This document shows, piece after piece, positions 1-8,135 of a DNA stretch of 37,467 nt. A model generated the notes under the pieces. It was not told the DNA's origin. It saw only the letters and a list, made by a program, of their open reading frames with translations, and did no database searches. Numbering within the stretch: position 1 is the stretch's first letter; every line of letters starts with the position of its first letter. The stretch is from JAVBUZ01 sp031554725. GTDB lineage: Bacteria; Bacillota; Clostridia; Lachnospirales; Lachnospiraceae. Both the position numbers and the translations under genes were made by a program. The stretch spans positions 1 to 37,467 of the forward strand of contig JAVBUZ010000023.1 in assembly GCA_031554725.1 (NCBI GenBank), given 5' to 3'.

Positions 1-53
1 TTCAATACTTCATTATAATTTCTCAAATCTGAAACAGGTAAAATATTTGGCAT
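1..53 (-). CDS. Phd/YefM-type antitoxin, N-terminal fragment (runs off the left edge)
   Basis: Only the first 17 codons are present. They read MPNILPVSDLRNYNEVL, which resembles the start of type II toxin-antitoxin antitoxins of the Phd/YefM family, small DNA-binding proteins that neutralise a RelE/YoeB- or Doc-type toxin and repress their own operon. The ATG (53 to 51) follows a purine-rich ribosome site, AGGAAGAGG, six bases upstream. A good promoter with an overlapping inverted repeat lies directly upstream, as expected for an autoregulated toxin-antitoxin operon. The toxin would lie beyond the window, so the type of the system cannot be seen. The family call rests on a very short stretch. 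Confidence 0.6.
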   Translation of the reverse strand, partial: MPNILPVSDLRNYNEVL

Positions 54-99
54 AATATCCTCTTCCTTTCCAAATACATCATTAATATTTACACTTTAT

Positions 100-145
100 A
101 TTATATGCAATTTTGCTGTAAAATTCAACGAAAAATTTTACAGCA
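100..145 (-). promoter_or_regulatory. Promoter with overlapping 12-bp inverted-repeat operator upstream of the antitoxin gene
   Basis: On the minus strand a -35 TTGAAT (128 to 123) and a -10 TATAAT (105 to 100) are 17 bases apart. A perfect 12-bp inverted repeat, TGCTGTAAAATT (114-125) and AATTTTACAGCA (134-145), has an 8-base centre and covers the -35 box. This is the geometry expected for repression by the antitoxin or toxin-antitoxin complex. The sequence features are seen directly; the role as operator is inferred. Confidence 0.6.
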
Positions 146-173
146 TTTCTCATACAACCACTCTTCCTACGTT

Positions 174-197
174 GTTTTTTGCTTCGTTTTTTGCTTA
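174..197. repeat. Two tandem copies of a 12-bp GTTTTTTGCTT(C/A) repeat
   Basis: GTTTTTTGCTTC (174-185) is followed immediately by GTTTTTTGCTTA (186-197). The repeat lies between the antitoxin promoter and the terminator of the glycoside operon. No function is evident. Confidence 0.5.
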
Positions 198-216
198 TAT
201 TTGCATAAGATTTATA

Positions 217-286
217 AAAAAATAATTGTCTCTTCATGAGGGGCTTTTAGCGAAAGCGTGCCCAGAATGAAAGACAATTATTTTTT
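217..286 (-). terminator. Terminator of the glycoside operon, probably bidirectional
   Basis: A perfect 15-bp inverted repeat joins 217-231 with 272-286. The outer part is A/T runs, giving U tracts on either strand. The 40-base interior holds a second short hairpin with GGGC (241-244) and GCCC (260-263) arms. It lies just past the stop of the GH1 gene ending at 309 and before the promoter of the antitoxin gene. Confidence 0.65.
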
Positions 287-308
287 ATATTCTCTAAATT
301 TATGCAAA

Positions 309-1640
309 CTAAGCAAGACTTTCTCCATTGGTTTTAATTAGTTCAGCATACCAGTAGGCAGAATCCTTTTTGATTCTCTCTTGTGTTCGATAATCAACAT
401 AGATAAGGCCAAATCTTTGGTCGTAACCTTCTGCCCACTCAAAATTATCCATAATCGACCAGTATTGGTATCCCATAACAGGTATTCCTTCATCTACTGC
501 CTTTTTGAGTCCAGCTAAGTACATTTTCATATATTCAATTCTCTGAATATCATGAACCTTGTGATCTGTCATGATAAAGTCCACATTGGTCATTCCATTT
601 TCAGTAATCATAATGGGAAGCTGATATTTTTCATAGAAAAACCTTGCTGCCCAATATAGCGCTTCAGGGGTAATTGGCCATCCAATATTTGTTCGGGGCA
701 GACCTGGATAAGCATCGGGGTTCTTTCCTCTTCTATCATCATAATTGCTTGTGTTGTAACAATTATATCCAAAGAAATCCAGTTTCTGGTTTATAATTTT
801 CTTCTCTTCCTCATTCACACAGCTAGCTAGTGTTGCATCAAGCTTGCCAAATATTACAGCATCTGCCCACATAGATACACCAAACAAGCTATTTTCTTCC
901 GCAAAAGTTGCCTGCCTTGCAGCCTCAATTGCCTCTGCACCATCCCCTTTAGGTGAAATAATTCTGCCATTTAAAGCCATACCAATAAAAGGTGTTATTT
1001 TTGCTTCCTTTCGGATGATACTTACTGCTTTACCATGGGCAAGTAATACATTTTTACATAACCCTGGCAAGAGCTGCCCCATCTTCTGCATATCTCCCAT
1101 ATTGTTTTCAAATGGAGCATGTTCTCCAGTCAGATATCCATTGCCAATAAAGCTAGCTGGTTCATTAACTGTTACCCAGTATTTAACAGAGTCCGATAAC
1201 GCATCTACAACAATCTTTGTAAATTCTGCAAAAAAATCACTTATCTCATCGCTATGCCAGCCACCCTTCTCATGAACCCACATAGGAATATTCCAGTGGA
1301 ACAAGGTGCAGATTGGCTCTATGCCTGCATCTTTTAATTCTTTGACTAAATTCTTATAAAAGGCAATGCCCTTTTCATTCACCTGACCTTCATTTGGCAC
1401 AATTCTCGGCCAGCTTATAGAAAATCGGTAGGATTTCAATCCCATTTCTTTCATAAGAGCAACATCTTCTTTGTACCTATGATAGTGGTCACAGGCAACC
1501 TGCCCATTTGCATAATGAGCTACTTTACCATCACAAAGTGCATCCCATATACCAAGCCCTTTGCCATCTTCCAAATATGCTCCTTCTACTTGATGGGCCG
1601 CGCTTGCTGCTCCCCACAAAAAGTCTTTTGAAAAACCCAT
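309..1640 (-). CDS. Glycoside hydrolase family 1, beta-glucosidase-like, cytoplasmic
   Basis: A 443-residue (beta/alpha)8-barrel retaining beta-glycosidase, full length for GH1. The family N-terminal signature FLWGAASAAHQVEGA is at residues 8-22, the acid/base glutamate is E160 in NEP, the nucleophile is E347 in ITENG, and the C-terminal sugar-binding segment contains DNFEWAEGY. There is no signal peptide, so it acts in the cytoplasm. The ATG follows GGAGG at good spacing and begins one base after the rhamnosidase stop, so it is the last gene of the operon. It probably removes the beta-linked glucose (or a related sugar) exposed after the rhamnosidase has acted. A 6-phospho-beta-glucosidase role is less likely because the neighbouring transporter is a symporter, not a PTS. 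The exact sugar cannot be told from sequence. Confidence 0.92.
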   Translation of the reverse strand: MGFSKDFLWGAASAAHQVEGAYLEDGKGLGIWDALCDGKVAHYANGQVACDHYHRYKEDVALMKEMGLKSYRFSISWPRIVPNEGQVNEKGIAFYKNLVKELKDAGIEPICTLFHWNIPMWVHEKGGWHSDEISDFFAEFTKIVVDALSDSVKYWVTVNEPASFIGNGYLTGEHAPFENNMGDMQKMGQLLPGLCKNVLLAHGKAVSIIRKEAKITPFIGMALNGRIISPKGDGAEAIEAARQATFAEENSLFGVSMWADAVIFGKLDATLASCVNEEEKKIINQKLDFFGYNCYNTSNYDDRRGKNPDAYPGLPRTNIGWPITPEALYWAARFFYEKYQLPIMITENGMTNVDFIMTDHKVHDIQRIEYMKMYLAGLKKAVDEGIPVMGYQYWSIMDNFEWAEGYDQRFGLIYVDYRTQERIKKDSAYWYAELIKTNGESLA

Positions 1641-1641
1641 A

Positions 1642-4245
1642 TTAAACCTCCGTCACTTTGTAATCATACATTCCCGTATCCACTTGATATTTCTCTCCAT
1701 TTGGCAATAGTATCTCTGCTGTGGTATTTGCTGGAATCTCCACATGAAGCATCCACATGTCTCCCTCATATCTCCACTCACTTACAATCTTTCCTGCCGG
1801 TGAATGATAGGTAGCTTTGGCGTTTTGAAGTAGTGGATGAGGTGTTGGTGCAATCCGTATCATGTCATGCTGATACTTAATTCCACACACTCCCGAAATA
1901 AGCCAGCCTGAAATTGCTCCATAGGAATAGTGGTTGAGTGAAGCGTCACCTTCCCATGTCTCCCAAAGGGTGGTTGCTCCATTTTTTACCTCATACAGCC
2001 AGCTTGGTGCTGTATCCTGTAAAAGGATACGGTAAGCAGTCTCTGTATAACCATAGGTGGCAAGTGTTTCACAAAGCATCGGTGTTGTGAGAAATCCTGT
2101 ATTTAGATGGTAGTCATTGTCTATCACCAACTGATTCAGTGTTTCTGCTGCCTTTTTACATTCCTCATCTGTTAGTAGTCCAAATTGAATAGGACGCACA
2201 TACTGGCACTGTCTTTTGCTATCAATTACACCATTTGTCGTATAGTTGTAGCGGAAGGCCTCACGGGCATTTTCCGCCATCGTAGCATAATGCTTTGCAT
2301 CCTCTCCTTCTCCAAGAAGAGTTGCAATCTTGGCAAGAAGAACTGCTGAATGAGCAAAATAAGCAGTTGCTACATCATAGTTTCCATCCCGCATCATCTG
2401 GGCCGGGTTACTTCCTGGCTCACACCATTCTCCATAATTTAGTCCTGTGCTTAAAGTGTATTTCTTATATGGATTCTTTTTAAATAGGTTTTTTACACCT
2501 GTTTTGTTTGCTCGTTTTTCCAAAAAACCATACCACTTTTTCATCATGGCATAATTATCTTTTAAAACACGTAAGTCCCCAGTTCTTTGATACATTTCGT
2601 AAGGAACCAATATGCTTGCATCACCCCAACCCACGGAACCGCTAAGTAAGCCTGTCATAAATCCTGCTCGCTTATTAGGTGGCGCAATATTAGACACACG
2701 ACCATCCTGATATTGTCCGAAACGACACTGGGCGAGCCATTTGTTAAACACGTTATAGCTATCCATTAGGGTAAGACCTGTTCCAACATAAAGCCCTGCA
2801 TCACCAGTCCAGCCTGCACGCTCTCTAGTGGGACAGTCCGTAGGGATATCACAAAAGTTCCCTTTCTGACTCCAGATACTATTTTCCACCAGCTTATTTA
2901 CATCTGCACTACTACAGGTAAAGCTTGCTGTCTGCTCCATATCCGAATACACTGCGTGAGCAATAAATTTTGCACCCGTTAGGTCTAGGTTGCTCTCAAC
3001 TTTTGCATATCGAAATCCCATAATCGTAAAGCTTGGCTTGTAATGATTCTCTCCATCCTTACATAGATAGGAAATCATCTGATAGGTTCCATTTTCTTTG
3101 TGACGCTTTCTATCTTGAAAATTTTCTTGAGTAAAATTACCATCTTTATCCAAGGTTTCACCATGGATTAGACGCACTTCTTCCCCATCTTTCCCGTCTA
3201 GTATCATCTCTACATAGCCAGCAATATTCTGTCCAAAATCAAGCACCCGCTCACCCTTAGGTGTGGTAATCCATTTGCCTAAAAAGGCCTCCTGCTCCTT
3301 GATTGGCACAGTATCCGTTGGAACTAATTTATCCTTGCTAACGTCAATGGTTTTCACTCCGTGCCAGCCGTCACAGCTTATTCTGGCATCATAGACTTCA
3401 CCTTGTTGCATATCATTCTGGCGAAGTTGGCCATTCTGGGTAGCCTCCCATGCTTCATCCGAGCATAGTACCACGTTTCCATCTACTTCAAGTTGGCAGA
3501 GAAGAGATAATGTATCTCCAAAAAGCTGCCTATCTCCATCTACACCCGAGGTGCTTCGATACCAACCATCTCCTAACATGACAAGAATCTCATTCTCTCC
3601 ATCCTGTAGTAACCCAGATACCTCATAAGTCTGATAAGGTATCTCAAAGTGATAATTGCTACAGCCTGGGGTAAGCACATAATCGCCTACCCTTTTCCCG
3701 TTAATATACACTTCATATAAGCCACAGCTTGTGATGTATAGTCTGCTCTTTTTTCCTGCCTCCACATGAAACTTACGTCTTAAGTAGCTGGCTGGCTGAT
3801 GAGGCTGAAAGTGCTCTTCCTTTTTGTGTTTTCTTGCCTCCCATGCCGCCTTGGCCAAAGTATTTATGGCATCCTTACAGTCATAATTATCCACGGTAAG
3901 CTTCGTGATTTCTGGTGTTATCCACTGTGCCTTCCAATCATTCCTATCTATTCCCAGTTCAAAAACAGCTTCCTTACTCCACTCACCAGGATTATCATTT
4001 TCATCCCATAGCCTTACCTTCCAGCCTGCATTGTCGCGGCTTTTAAGTTTTGCTCCACATATTATAGACATTTCATTTGTCTTTGTTATTCCCGAATCCC
4101 ATACCTGCTGGCCTTCTACTGATACAATTACCTGAAATGCACTTTGCCTAATTCCACCCTCGCACTGCCATGAAAACAAAGGGCTACGTATGCCGATGCC
4201 GATGGGATTTATCTTATGCTCTGTTTTTAACCTTTTTGCTATCAT
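1642..4245 (-). CDS. Alpha-L-rhamnosidase, glycoside hydrolase family 78
   Basis: An 867-residue inverting alpha-L-rhamnosidase that cuts terminal rhamnose from plant glycosides or rhamnose-containing glycans. The N-terminal half has beta-sandwich domains (about 1-430); the (alpha/alpha)6 barrel runs from about 435 to 790, followed by a C-terminal beta domain. The family motif DCPTRERAGWTGD (470-482) supplies D470, E475 and D482, with the spacing of the catalytic/substrate acids of Bacillus RhaB, and E762 in TLWETWEG matches the fourth. There is no signal peptide, so it is intracellular and needs imported substrate. It starts five bases after the symporter stop with only a weak ribosome site, so translational coupling is likely. 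The downstream GH1 gene starts one base after its stop. Confidence 0.92.
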   Translation of the reverse strand: MIAKRLKTEHKINPIGIGIRSPLFSWQCEGGIRQSAFQVIVSVEGQQVWDSGITKTNEMSIICGAKLKSRDNAGWKVRLWDENDNPGEWSKEAVFELGIDRNDWKAQWITPEITKLTVDNYDCKDAINTLAKAAWEARKHKKEEHFQPHQPASYLRRKFHVEAGKKSRLYITSCGLYEVYINGKRVGDYVLTPGCSNYHFEIPYQTYEVSGLLQDGENEILVMLGDGWYRSTSGVDGDRQLFGDTLSLLCQLEVDGNVVLCSDEAWEATQNGQLRQNDMQQGEVYDARISCDGWHGVKTIDVSKDKLVPTDTVPIKEQEAFLGKWITTPKGERVLDFGQNIAGYVEMILDGKDGEEVRLIHGETLDKDGNFTQENFQDRKRHKENGTYQMISYLCKDGENHYKPSFTIMGFRYAKVESNLDLTGAKFIAHAVYSDMEQTASFTCSSADVNKLVENSIWSQKGNFCDIPTDCPTRERAGWTGDAGLYVGTGLTLMDSYNVFNKWLAQCRFGQYQDGRVSNIAPPNKRAGFMTGLLSGSVGWGDASILVPYEMYQRTGDLRVLKDNYAMMKKWYGFLEKRANKTGVKNLFKKNPYKKYTLSTGLNYGEWCEPGSNPAQMMRDGNYDVATAYFAHSAVLLAKIATLLGEGEDAKHYATMAENAREAFRYNYTTNGVIDSKRQCQYVRPIQFGLLTDEECKKAAETLNQLVIDNDYHLNTGFLTTPMLCETLATYGYTETAYRILLQDTAPSWLYEVKNGATTLWETWEGDASLNHYSYGAISGWLISGVCGIKYQHDMIRIAPTPHPLLQNAKATYHSPAGKIVSEWRYEGDMWMLHVEIPANTTAEILLPNGEKYQVDTGMYDYKVTEV

Positions 4246-4250
4246 AGCTC

Positions 4251-5738
4251 TTATACATACTCCTTAATTACCTGCTCAACAGCTGCTTTCTTGTCCTCTG
4301 CAATTTTCCTCTGCACGTCAACCATGGTTTCCTTAGATAATGGACTATATCTCATTGCAACAATCGTACAAATCCAGCCAATTATAGGTAGTCCATAGAA
4401 CAATACTAGTGTCATAACTTTGATGGAAGGTGTTGCTGGGTCGGTTGGCTGTGGTAATGTGGTCGTATAACCAATCAGTGCCACACATGCCGCTGCAATA
4501 GTAGCTCCCAAGGATGAAATCAGTTTATCAAGGAAAGAATAGGTAGCCGTTACCACTGCTGGTAGGAATTTTCCTGAACGACTCATCTCATAATCAATAA
4601 CGTCCGCACACATTGCGCCAGTTGCCGTTGTAACACACATTTTACATCCATTTGTAACCAAGGTTAGCAAGAAGAACATAATCATTGGTGCTATAGATAC
4701 TGCGATGGATTTCATATCAATTACACAAAGGAATACCACTGTAACTGCTGTAGCTCCCATACAAACCCATGTCCAAGTAGTAATGGCCTCTTTGCTTCCA
4801 TGCTTTCCAGCATACTTTCCGCCAATGATTGCAAAGATAATAGATGGAATCATTGCTATTACAGATAACATGGTAGAGAACTGCATGTTTCCAATTAGGA
4901 TACCATATAGCATTGTGGTAACAATGCTTTGTGTTGCTGTCTGCTGGGCAAGCTTATCAGAAGCTGCTGCCGCTATATACATCTGTAATGGACGGTTTGT
5001 CTTAAGTAGAGAAATCATATCCTTAATTTTAATCTTGTCTTTTCCTGCTGCGTTCACACTTACAAAGTTTTCAGGCTTGTCTGCCTCTGATACACCGATA
5101 CAAGCAAGAACAACTAGTACAAATGACACTGCTACTGCAACGACACAGCTAGTAGCTAGCATTTCAAGGGTATATTCATTCCCAAATTTAGGAAGTAAAA
5201 CCATAGCAAATACAATATTCATCGCCATAGGAACGAAATAGTTATATACCGTGCTCCATACCCCAACAAGTGGACGCTGTTTTGGATCATTTACCATAAC
5301 TGGACCAATAATCTGTCCGCACACGTTGTTCATTGTATAGCCAATTACATAGAACATGTACAAAAGAACGAAGGTGACAATACCATGTCCCTTACCACTA
5401 GCCCATATGTATAGCATACATACAGCAATACTTTCCCAAAGCCAGCCACCAAATAACCAGATACGAATCTTTCCAAACTTTGTATTTGTCTTATCAATTA
5501 AAAGCGCAATAATTGGATCTGTAATTCCATCAAATACTCTAGTCAGTGTCAGAATTACACCCACTACTGCTGTTGCAATTCCATAACCCGCATTAGCAAC
5601 GTAGCTTGCATATGTGAGCAAAATATAAAAACACATTGCACCACCAGAATTCATTTGAGACAATGCAATACGCCATACCTTGGCGCGGCGGTAAGTCACA
5701 TCACCCGTTTCATTTGTTATCATTTTTTCTTTTCCCAT
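4251..5738 (-). CDS. GPH-family sugar:cation symporter (MelB/XynP-like)
   Basis: A 495-residue membrane protein with about 12 hydrophobic segments. The family motif around residues 69-90, FDGITDPIIALLIDKTNTKFG, places D70 and D74 where MelB has its cation-site aspartates, and GKIR (89-92) matches the following cytoplasmic loop. GPH carriers import di- and oligosaccharides or glycosides with Na+ or H+ without phosphorylating them. This fits a locus in which all hydrolases are cytoplasmic. The start has AAGGAG six bases upstream. The gene is first in a tight cluster with the GH78 and GH1 genes, but is separated from the upstream isomerase gene by a palindromic element, so its expression may differ from that of the upstream genes. 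The substrate is inferred to be a rhamnosylated glycoside. Confidence 0.88.
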   Translation of the reverse strand: MGKEKMITNETGDVTYRRAKVWRIALSQMNSGGAMCFYILLTYASYVANAGYGIATAVVGVILTLTRVFDGITDPIIALLIDKTNTKFGKIRIWLFGGWLWESIAVCMLYIWASGKGHGIVTFVLLYMFYVIGYTMNNVCGQIIGPVMVNDPKQRPLVGVWSTVYNYFVPMAMNIVFAMVLLPKFGNEYTLEMLATSCVVAVAVSFVLVVLACIGVSEADKPENFVSVNAAGKDKIKIKDMISLLKTNRPLQMYIAAAASDKLAQQTATQSIVTTMLYGILIGNMQFSTMLSVIAMIPSIIFAIIGGKYAGKHGSKEAITTWTWVCMGATAVTVVFLCVIDMKSIAVSIAPMIMFFLLTLVTNGCKMCVTTATGAMCADVIDYEMSRSGKFLPAVVTATYSFLDKLISSLGATIAAACVALIGYTTTLPQPTDPATPSIKVMTLVLFYGLPIIGWICTIVAMRYSPLSKETMVDVQRKIAEDKKAAVEQVIKEYV

Positions 5739-5785
5739 AGTGTCTCCTTCTCTAAAATCCTTGTTTAATAGTTATTGTTAAATTT

Positions 5786-5938
5786 TAACTATTCAGAGCC
5801 CCCCATTCGCAAAACGCCTTTTCAAGGCTCTTTTTTTGCTCATGATGGCTTCTCGCCAAATATATTTATAAAAAGTGTCCTCTGCGCGCAAGCTCGCTCG
5901 GCCCCTTTTGTATAAATTTGCTTGGCTCTGAATAGTTA
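5786..5938. repeat. 153-bp element with perfect 15-bp inverted ends inside the glycoside operon
   Basis: The ends are TAACTATTCAGAGCC (5786-5800) and GGCTCTGAATAGTTA (5924-5938), exact inverse complements. Inside are further self-complementary pieces, including GCCTT-TTC-AAGGC followed by TCTTTTTTT (5816-5837, a plus-strand terminator shape) and a second imperfect hairpin around 5868-5915. The right end overlaps the TAA stop of the isomerase gene. It fills most of the 197-base gap between the isomerase and symporter genes. It could be a MITE-like or REP-like element, or an RNA processing/attenuation structure that sets the level of the downstream genes. No coding sequence was found in it. Confidence 0.7.
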
Positions 5939-6781
5939 CATGTATTTCTTAAAAAACTCTCCGCTTACTTGAAAGGATTTAATTGGTGATTTGTCTATCC
6001 AATTCTTATGGCTTTCCAAGATAATCGCGTCTACGCCATTCTTTTTTGCAACCTCCACCATGGCTTTAAGGTCCATATTTCCAAGTCCAAGCTCCATACT
6101 ATCTGATTTCAAGATAGAGCTAGTCTTGCCACTTACCCTGCTGCCACGGTCATTTATGTGATAGAGCTTCATTCTCTCTCCAAGAGCTTTCATAAGCTCT
6201 ATTGCGTTTACTCCTGCCTCTGTCGCCCAGTAGGAATCAAACTCAAAGTTAACATACCTTGGATCCGTCTCTTCCATAATCAGCTCGTAGGCGGTCTTGC
6301 CCTCCTCTACCTTTCGAAATTCACAATTGTGATTATGGTAAAGAAGCGATAGTCCTTCTTTTGCTAGCAGTTCTCCCGCGTGATTAAGCTTTTGAATTAG
6401 CTCCTGTACTGCTGCCTTGTCCGAATAATCAAAGTGATGCATCCCTGTAATAACCACATACTTGGTTCCAAAGGCTTTTGCTTCAGAGACAATCTCTTCT
6501 GTGCGATTTAAGATGCTTCCCAAATCCTCATGAATACTAACCACTTTTAATCCCGATTCTGCCATAAGAGCCAGCCAGTCTAGGTTGCCACTTCGTCCCA
6601 TGGGCATACCTGCTAGTCTAGTCAATATACGCACAATTATAGGCATCTTTTTTATCATAAATCCATTGAGCTCGATTCCATCATAGCCGGCTTCTTTCAT
6701 AAGCCTCATGGTCTCTCTTGCCTTACTTTCCGTCCCCATAACTGTTCGTAGCTGGAATTGCTGTACTGCTTTTGTTATCAT
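5936..6781 (-). CDS. Sugar phosphate isomerase/epimerase-like TIM-barrel protein (AP_endonuc_2 family)
   Basis: A 281-residue protein of the xylose-isomerase-like TIM-barrel family, the usual length. Likely metal and substrate residues are seen in order: YHNHNCEF (148-155), D182 in NFEFDSYW, H208 in YHINDR and E256 in ILESHKNW. Relatives isomerise, epimerise or dehydrate sugars and inositols, and some act on 3-keto-glycosides. Here it may convert a released sugar or open an oxidised glycoside, but no partner dehydrogenase is in the operon, so the reaction is open. No signal peptide. It lies 25 bases after the second GH1 gene; its stop codon falls within the right end of the palindromic element. 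Confidence 0.78.
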   Translation of the reverse strand: MITKAVQQFQLRTVMGTESKARETMRLMKEAGYDGIELNGFMIKKMPIIVRILTRLAGMPMGRSGNLDWLALMAESGLKVVSIHEDLGSILNRTEEIVSEAKAFGTKYVVITGMHHFDYSDKAAVQELIQKLNHAGELLAKEGLSLLYHNHNCEFRKVEEGKTAYELIMEETDPRYVNFEFDSYWATEAGVNAIELMKALGERMKLYHINDRGSRVSGKTSSILKSDSMELGLGNMDLKAMVEVAKKNGVDAIILESHKNWIDKSPIKSFQVSGEFFKKYM

Positions 6782-6806
6782 CTATGTCTATCCCTTTCCC
6801 CAAAAG

Positions 6807-8108
6807 TTATTGTAGATAAGAGCCAAGCACCTTTAAGCTTTCCTTTGGATAGCGGGTCTGGGTTTTACGATCTACTGCAATCAGTCCAAAGGTCTTGTCA
6901 TAGCCTTTCTGCCATTCAAAGTTATCAAGTAGGGACCAGTACATAAAGCCTTTTACTGGTAGACCATCTGCTATACAGTCTTGAATGCCAGCCATTGCTT
7001 CCTGAATAAATTCCACTCGTCTATTATCATCCTCTGTAGCAATTCCATTTTCTGTAACGATTAAATCACCTTTAAAATCCTTTGCTACTGTTCTTACGAC
7101 ATTGGCTATGCCCATAGGGTAGTCCTCATATCCCATCTGAGTTCTTTTCATTCCCTCAGAAGGAGCTGCCACTCCGTTTTCATCGAAACGCTTTCTGGTA
7201 TAACACTGTACCCCTAAGAAATCGTCATTTTTAATATATGGAAGGTAATGTAAAAACTCTTCATCCCATTCTTTTTCTGCAATAGCCTCTCCACCTGGGT
7301 ATGGTTGCAAATCATGTAGAGATAGAGTAAGTCCCACCTTCAAATGTGGACAAGCTGTTTTTATTGTATCTCTCGCAGCCTCGTGAGCCTTCATAACCAG
7401 AATATCTCCCTCTGGCGAGCACTGGGATACAAAGGTGTGTACCTTTGTCGGGTCAGCAATACCGAAAACCTCTGCTGTCTCCATCATGTTGAGCTTCATA
7501 TTTTCCGCCATCATGTTGACACCTACCTGTACGTTGCTTTCCGCATCCTTGTTATTGTTAGGAGCGCTTCCACCTCCAGACATCATACGTTTCATCATAT
7601 CTTTAATCAGTGCTGCTAACTGTAAACGCATATTTGCCTCATTGATGGTGCAAATGTATTCTAACTGGTCTCCAAGTTCCTCCATAAGTCTTTTACAGTA
7701 ACTAGCAAATTTGTCTACTACTGCTGGATTTTCCCAACCGCCTTCACTGATTAGCCATTTAGGAGAAGAAAAATGATGTAAGGTAACCATTGGTGTCACG
7801 CCGTTTTTCTTACAGCAAGCAATCACATCCTTGTAATGCTCCACCTCTTCTGCTACCCAGCTATCTGCTGTAGGCTGGATTCTTGCCCATTCAATAGAGA
7901 AACGATAGGTATTAAGTCCCGCCTGGGCTAAATATTTGATGTCTTCCTCATAACGATGATAATGGTCCACTGCATCCAAGGATGGTTCGTCAAAAATGGA
8001 ATGAGGTAACTGTTCCTGGGCCCAATAATCGCTATAAATATTATTTCCTTCTACCTGATGAGCAGCGGTTGCTGCACCTAACATAAAACCTTTTTCAAAT
8101 TTTTTCAT
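6807..8108 (-). CDS. Divergent glycoside hydrolase family 1 enzyme with NEA acid/base motif
   Basis: A 433-residue GH1 beta-glycosidase, cytoplasmic. The N-terminal family signature (MLGAATAAHQVEG, 9-21), acid/base E157 and nucleophile E353 (VTENG) are all present, so it should be active. The usual NEP motif is NEA (156-158), and the segment that follows (about 165-215) is unusual: it is methionine-rich, with MMKRMM and SGGG followed by a run of Asn. That region normally shapes the entrance to the active site, so an unusual aglycone or partner is possible. It lies between the GH2 gene (27-base gap) and the isomerase gene (25-base gap). It is clearly divergent from the GH1 enzyme at the far end of the operon, which suggests different bonds or aglycones rather than duplication. 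Confidence 0.88.
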   Translation of the reverse strand: MKKFEKGFMLGAATAAHQVEGNNIYSDYWAQEQLPHSIFDEPSLDAVDHYHRYEEDIKYLAQAGLNTYRFSIEWARIQPTADSWVAEEVEHYKDVIACCKKNGVTPMVTLHHFSSPKWLISEGGWENPAVVDKFASYCKRLMEELGDQLEYICTINEANMRLQLAALIKDMMKRMMSGGGSAPNNNKDAESNVQVGVNMMAENMKLNMMETAEVFGIADPTKVHTFVSQCSPEGDILVMKAHEAARDTIKTACPHLKVGLTLSLHDLQPYPGGEAIAEKEWDEEFLHYLPYIKNDDFLGVQCYTRKRFDENGVAAPSEGMKRTQMGYEDYPMGIANVVRTVAKDFKGDLIVTENGIATEDDNRRVEFIQEAMAGIQDCIADGLPVKGFMYWSLLDNFEWQKGYDKTFGLIAVDRKTQTRYPKESLKVLGSYLQ

Positions 8109-8135
8109 GCTATAATTCCTTTCTTTACTGGTTCA

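Noticed and set aside
844..1275. Open frame of 143 codons on the plus strand
   Set aside because: It lies wholly inside the GH1 gene on the other strand, has no ribosome site, and its translation resembles no protein family; it is a shadow frame.
5816..5837. Plus-strand intrinsic terminator
   Set aside because: The hairpin and T run are real, but no plus-strand gene precedes it; it is better explained as part of the palindromic element.
5936..6781. C-glycoside deglycosidase large subunit
   Set aside because: Those enzymes share the TIM-barrel family but come with a small beta-subunit and a sugar oxidoreductase, neither of which is present here.
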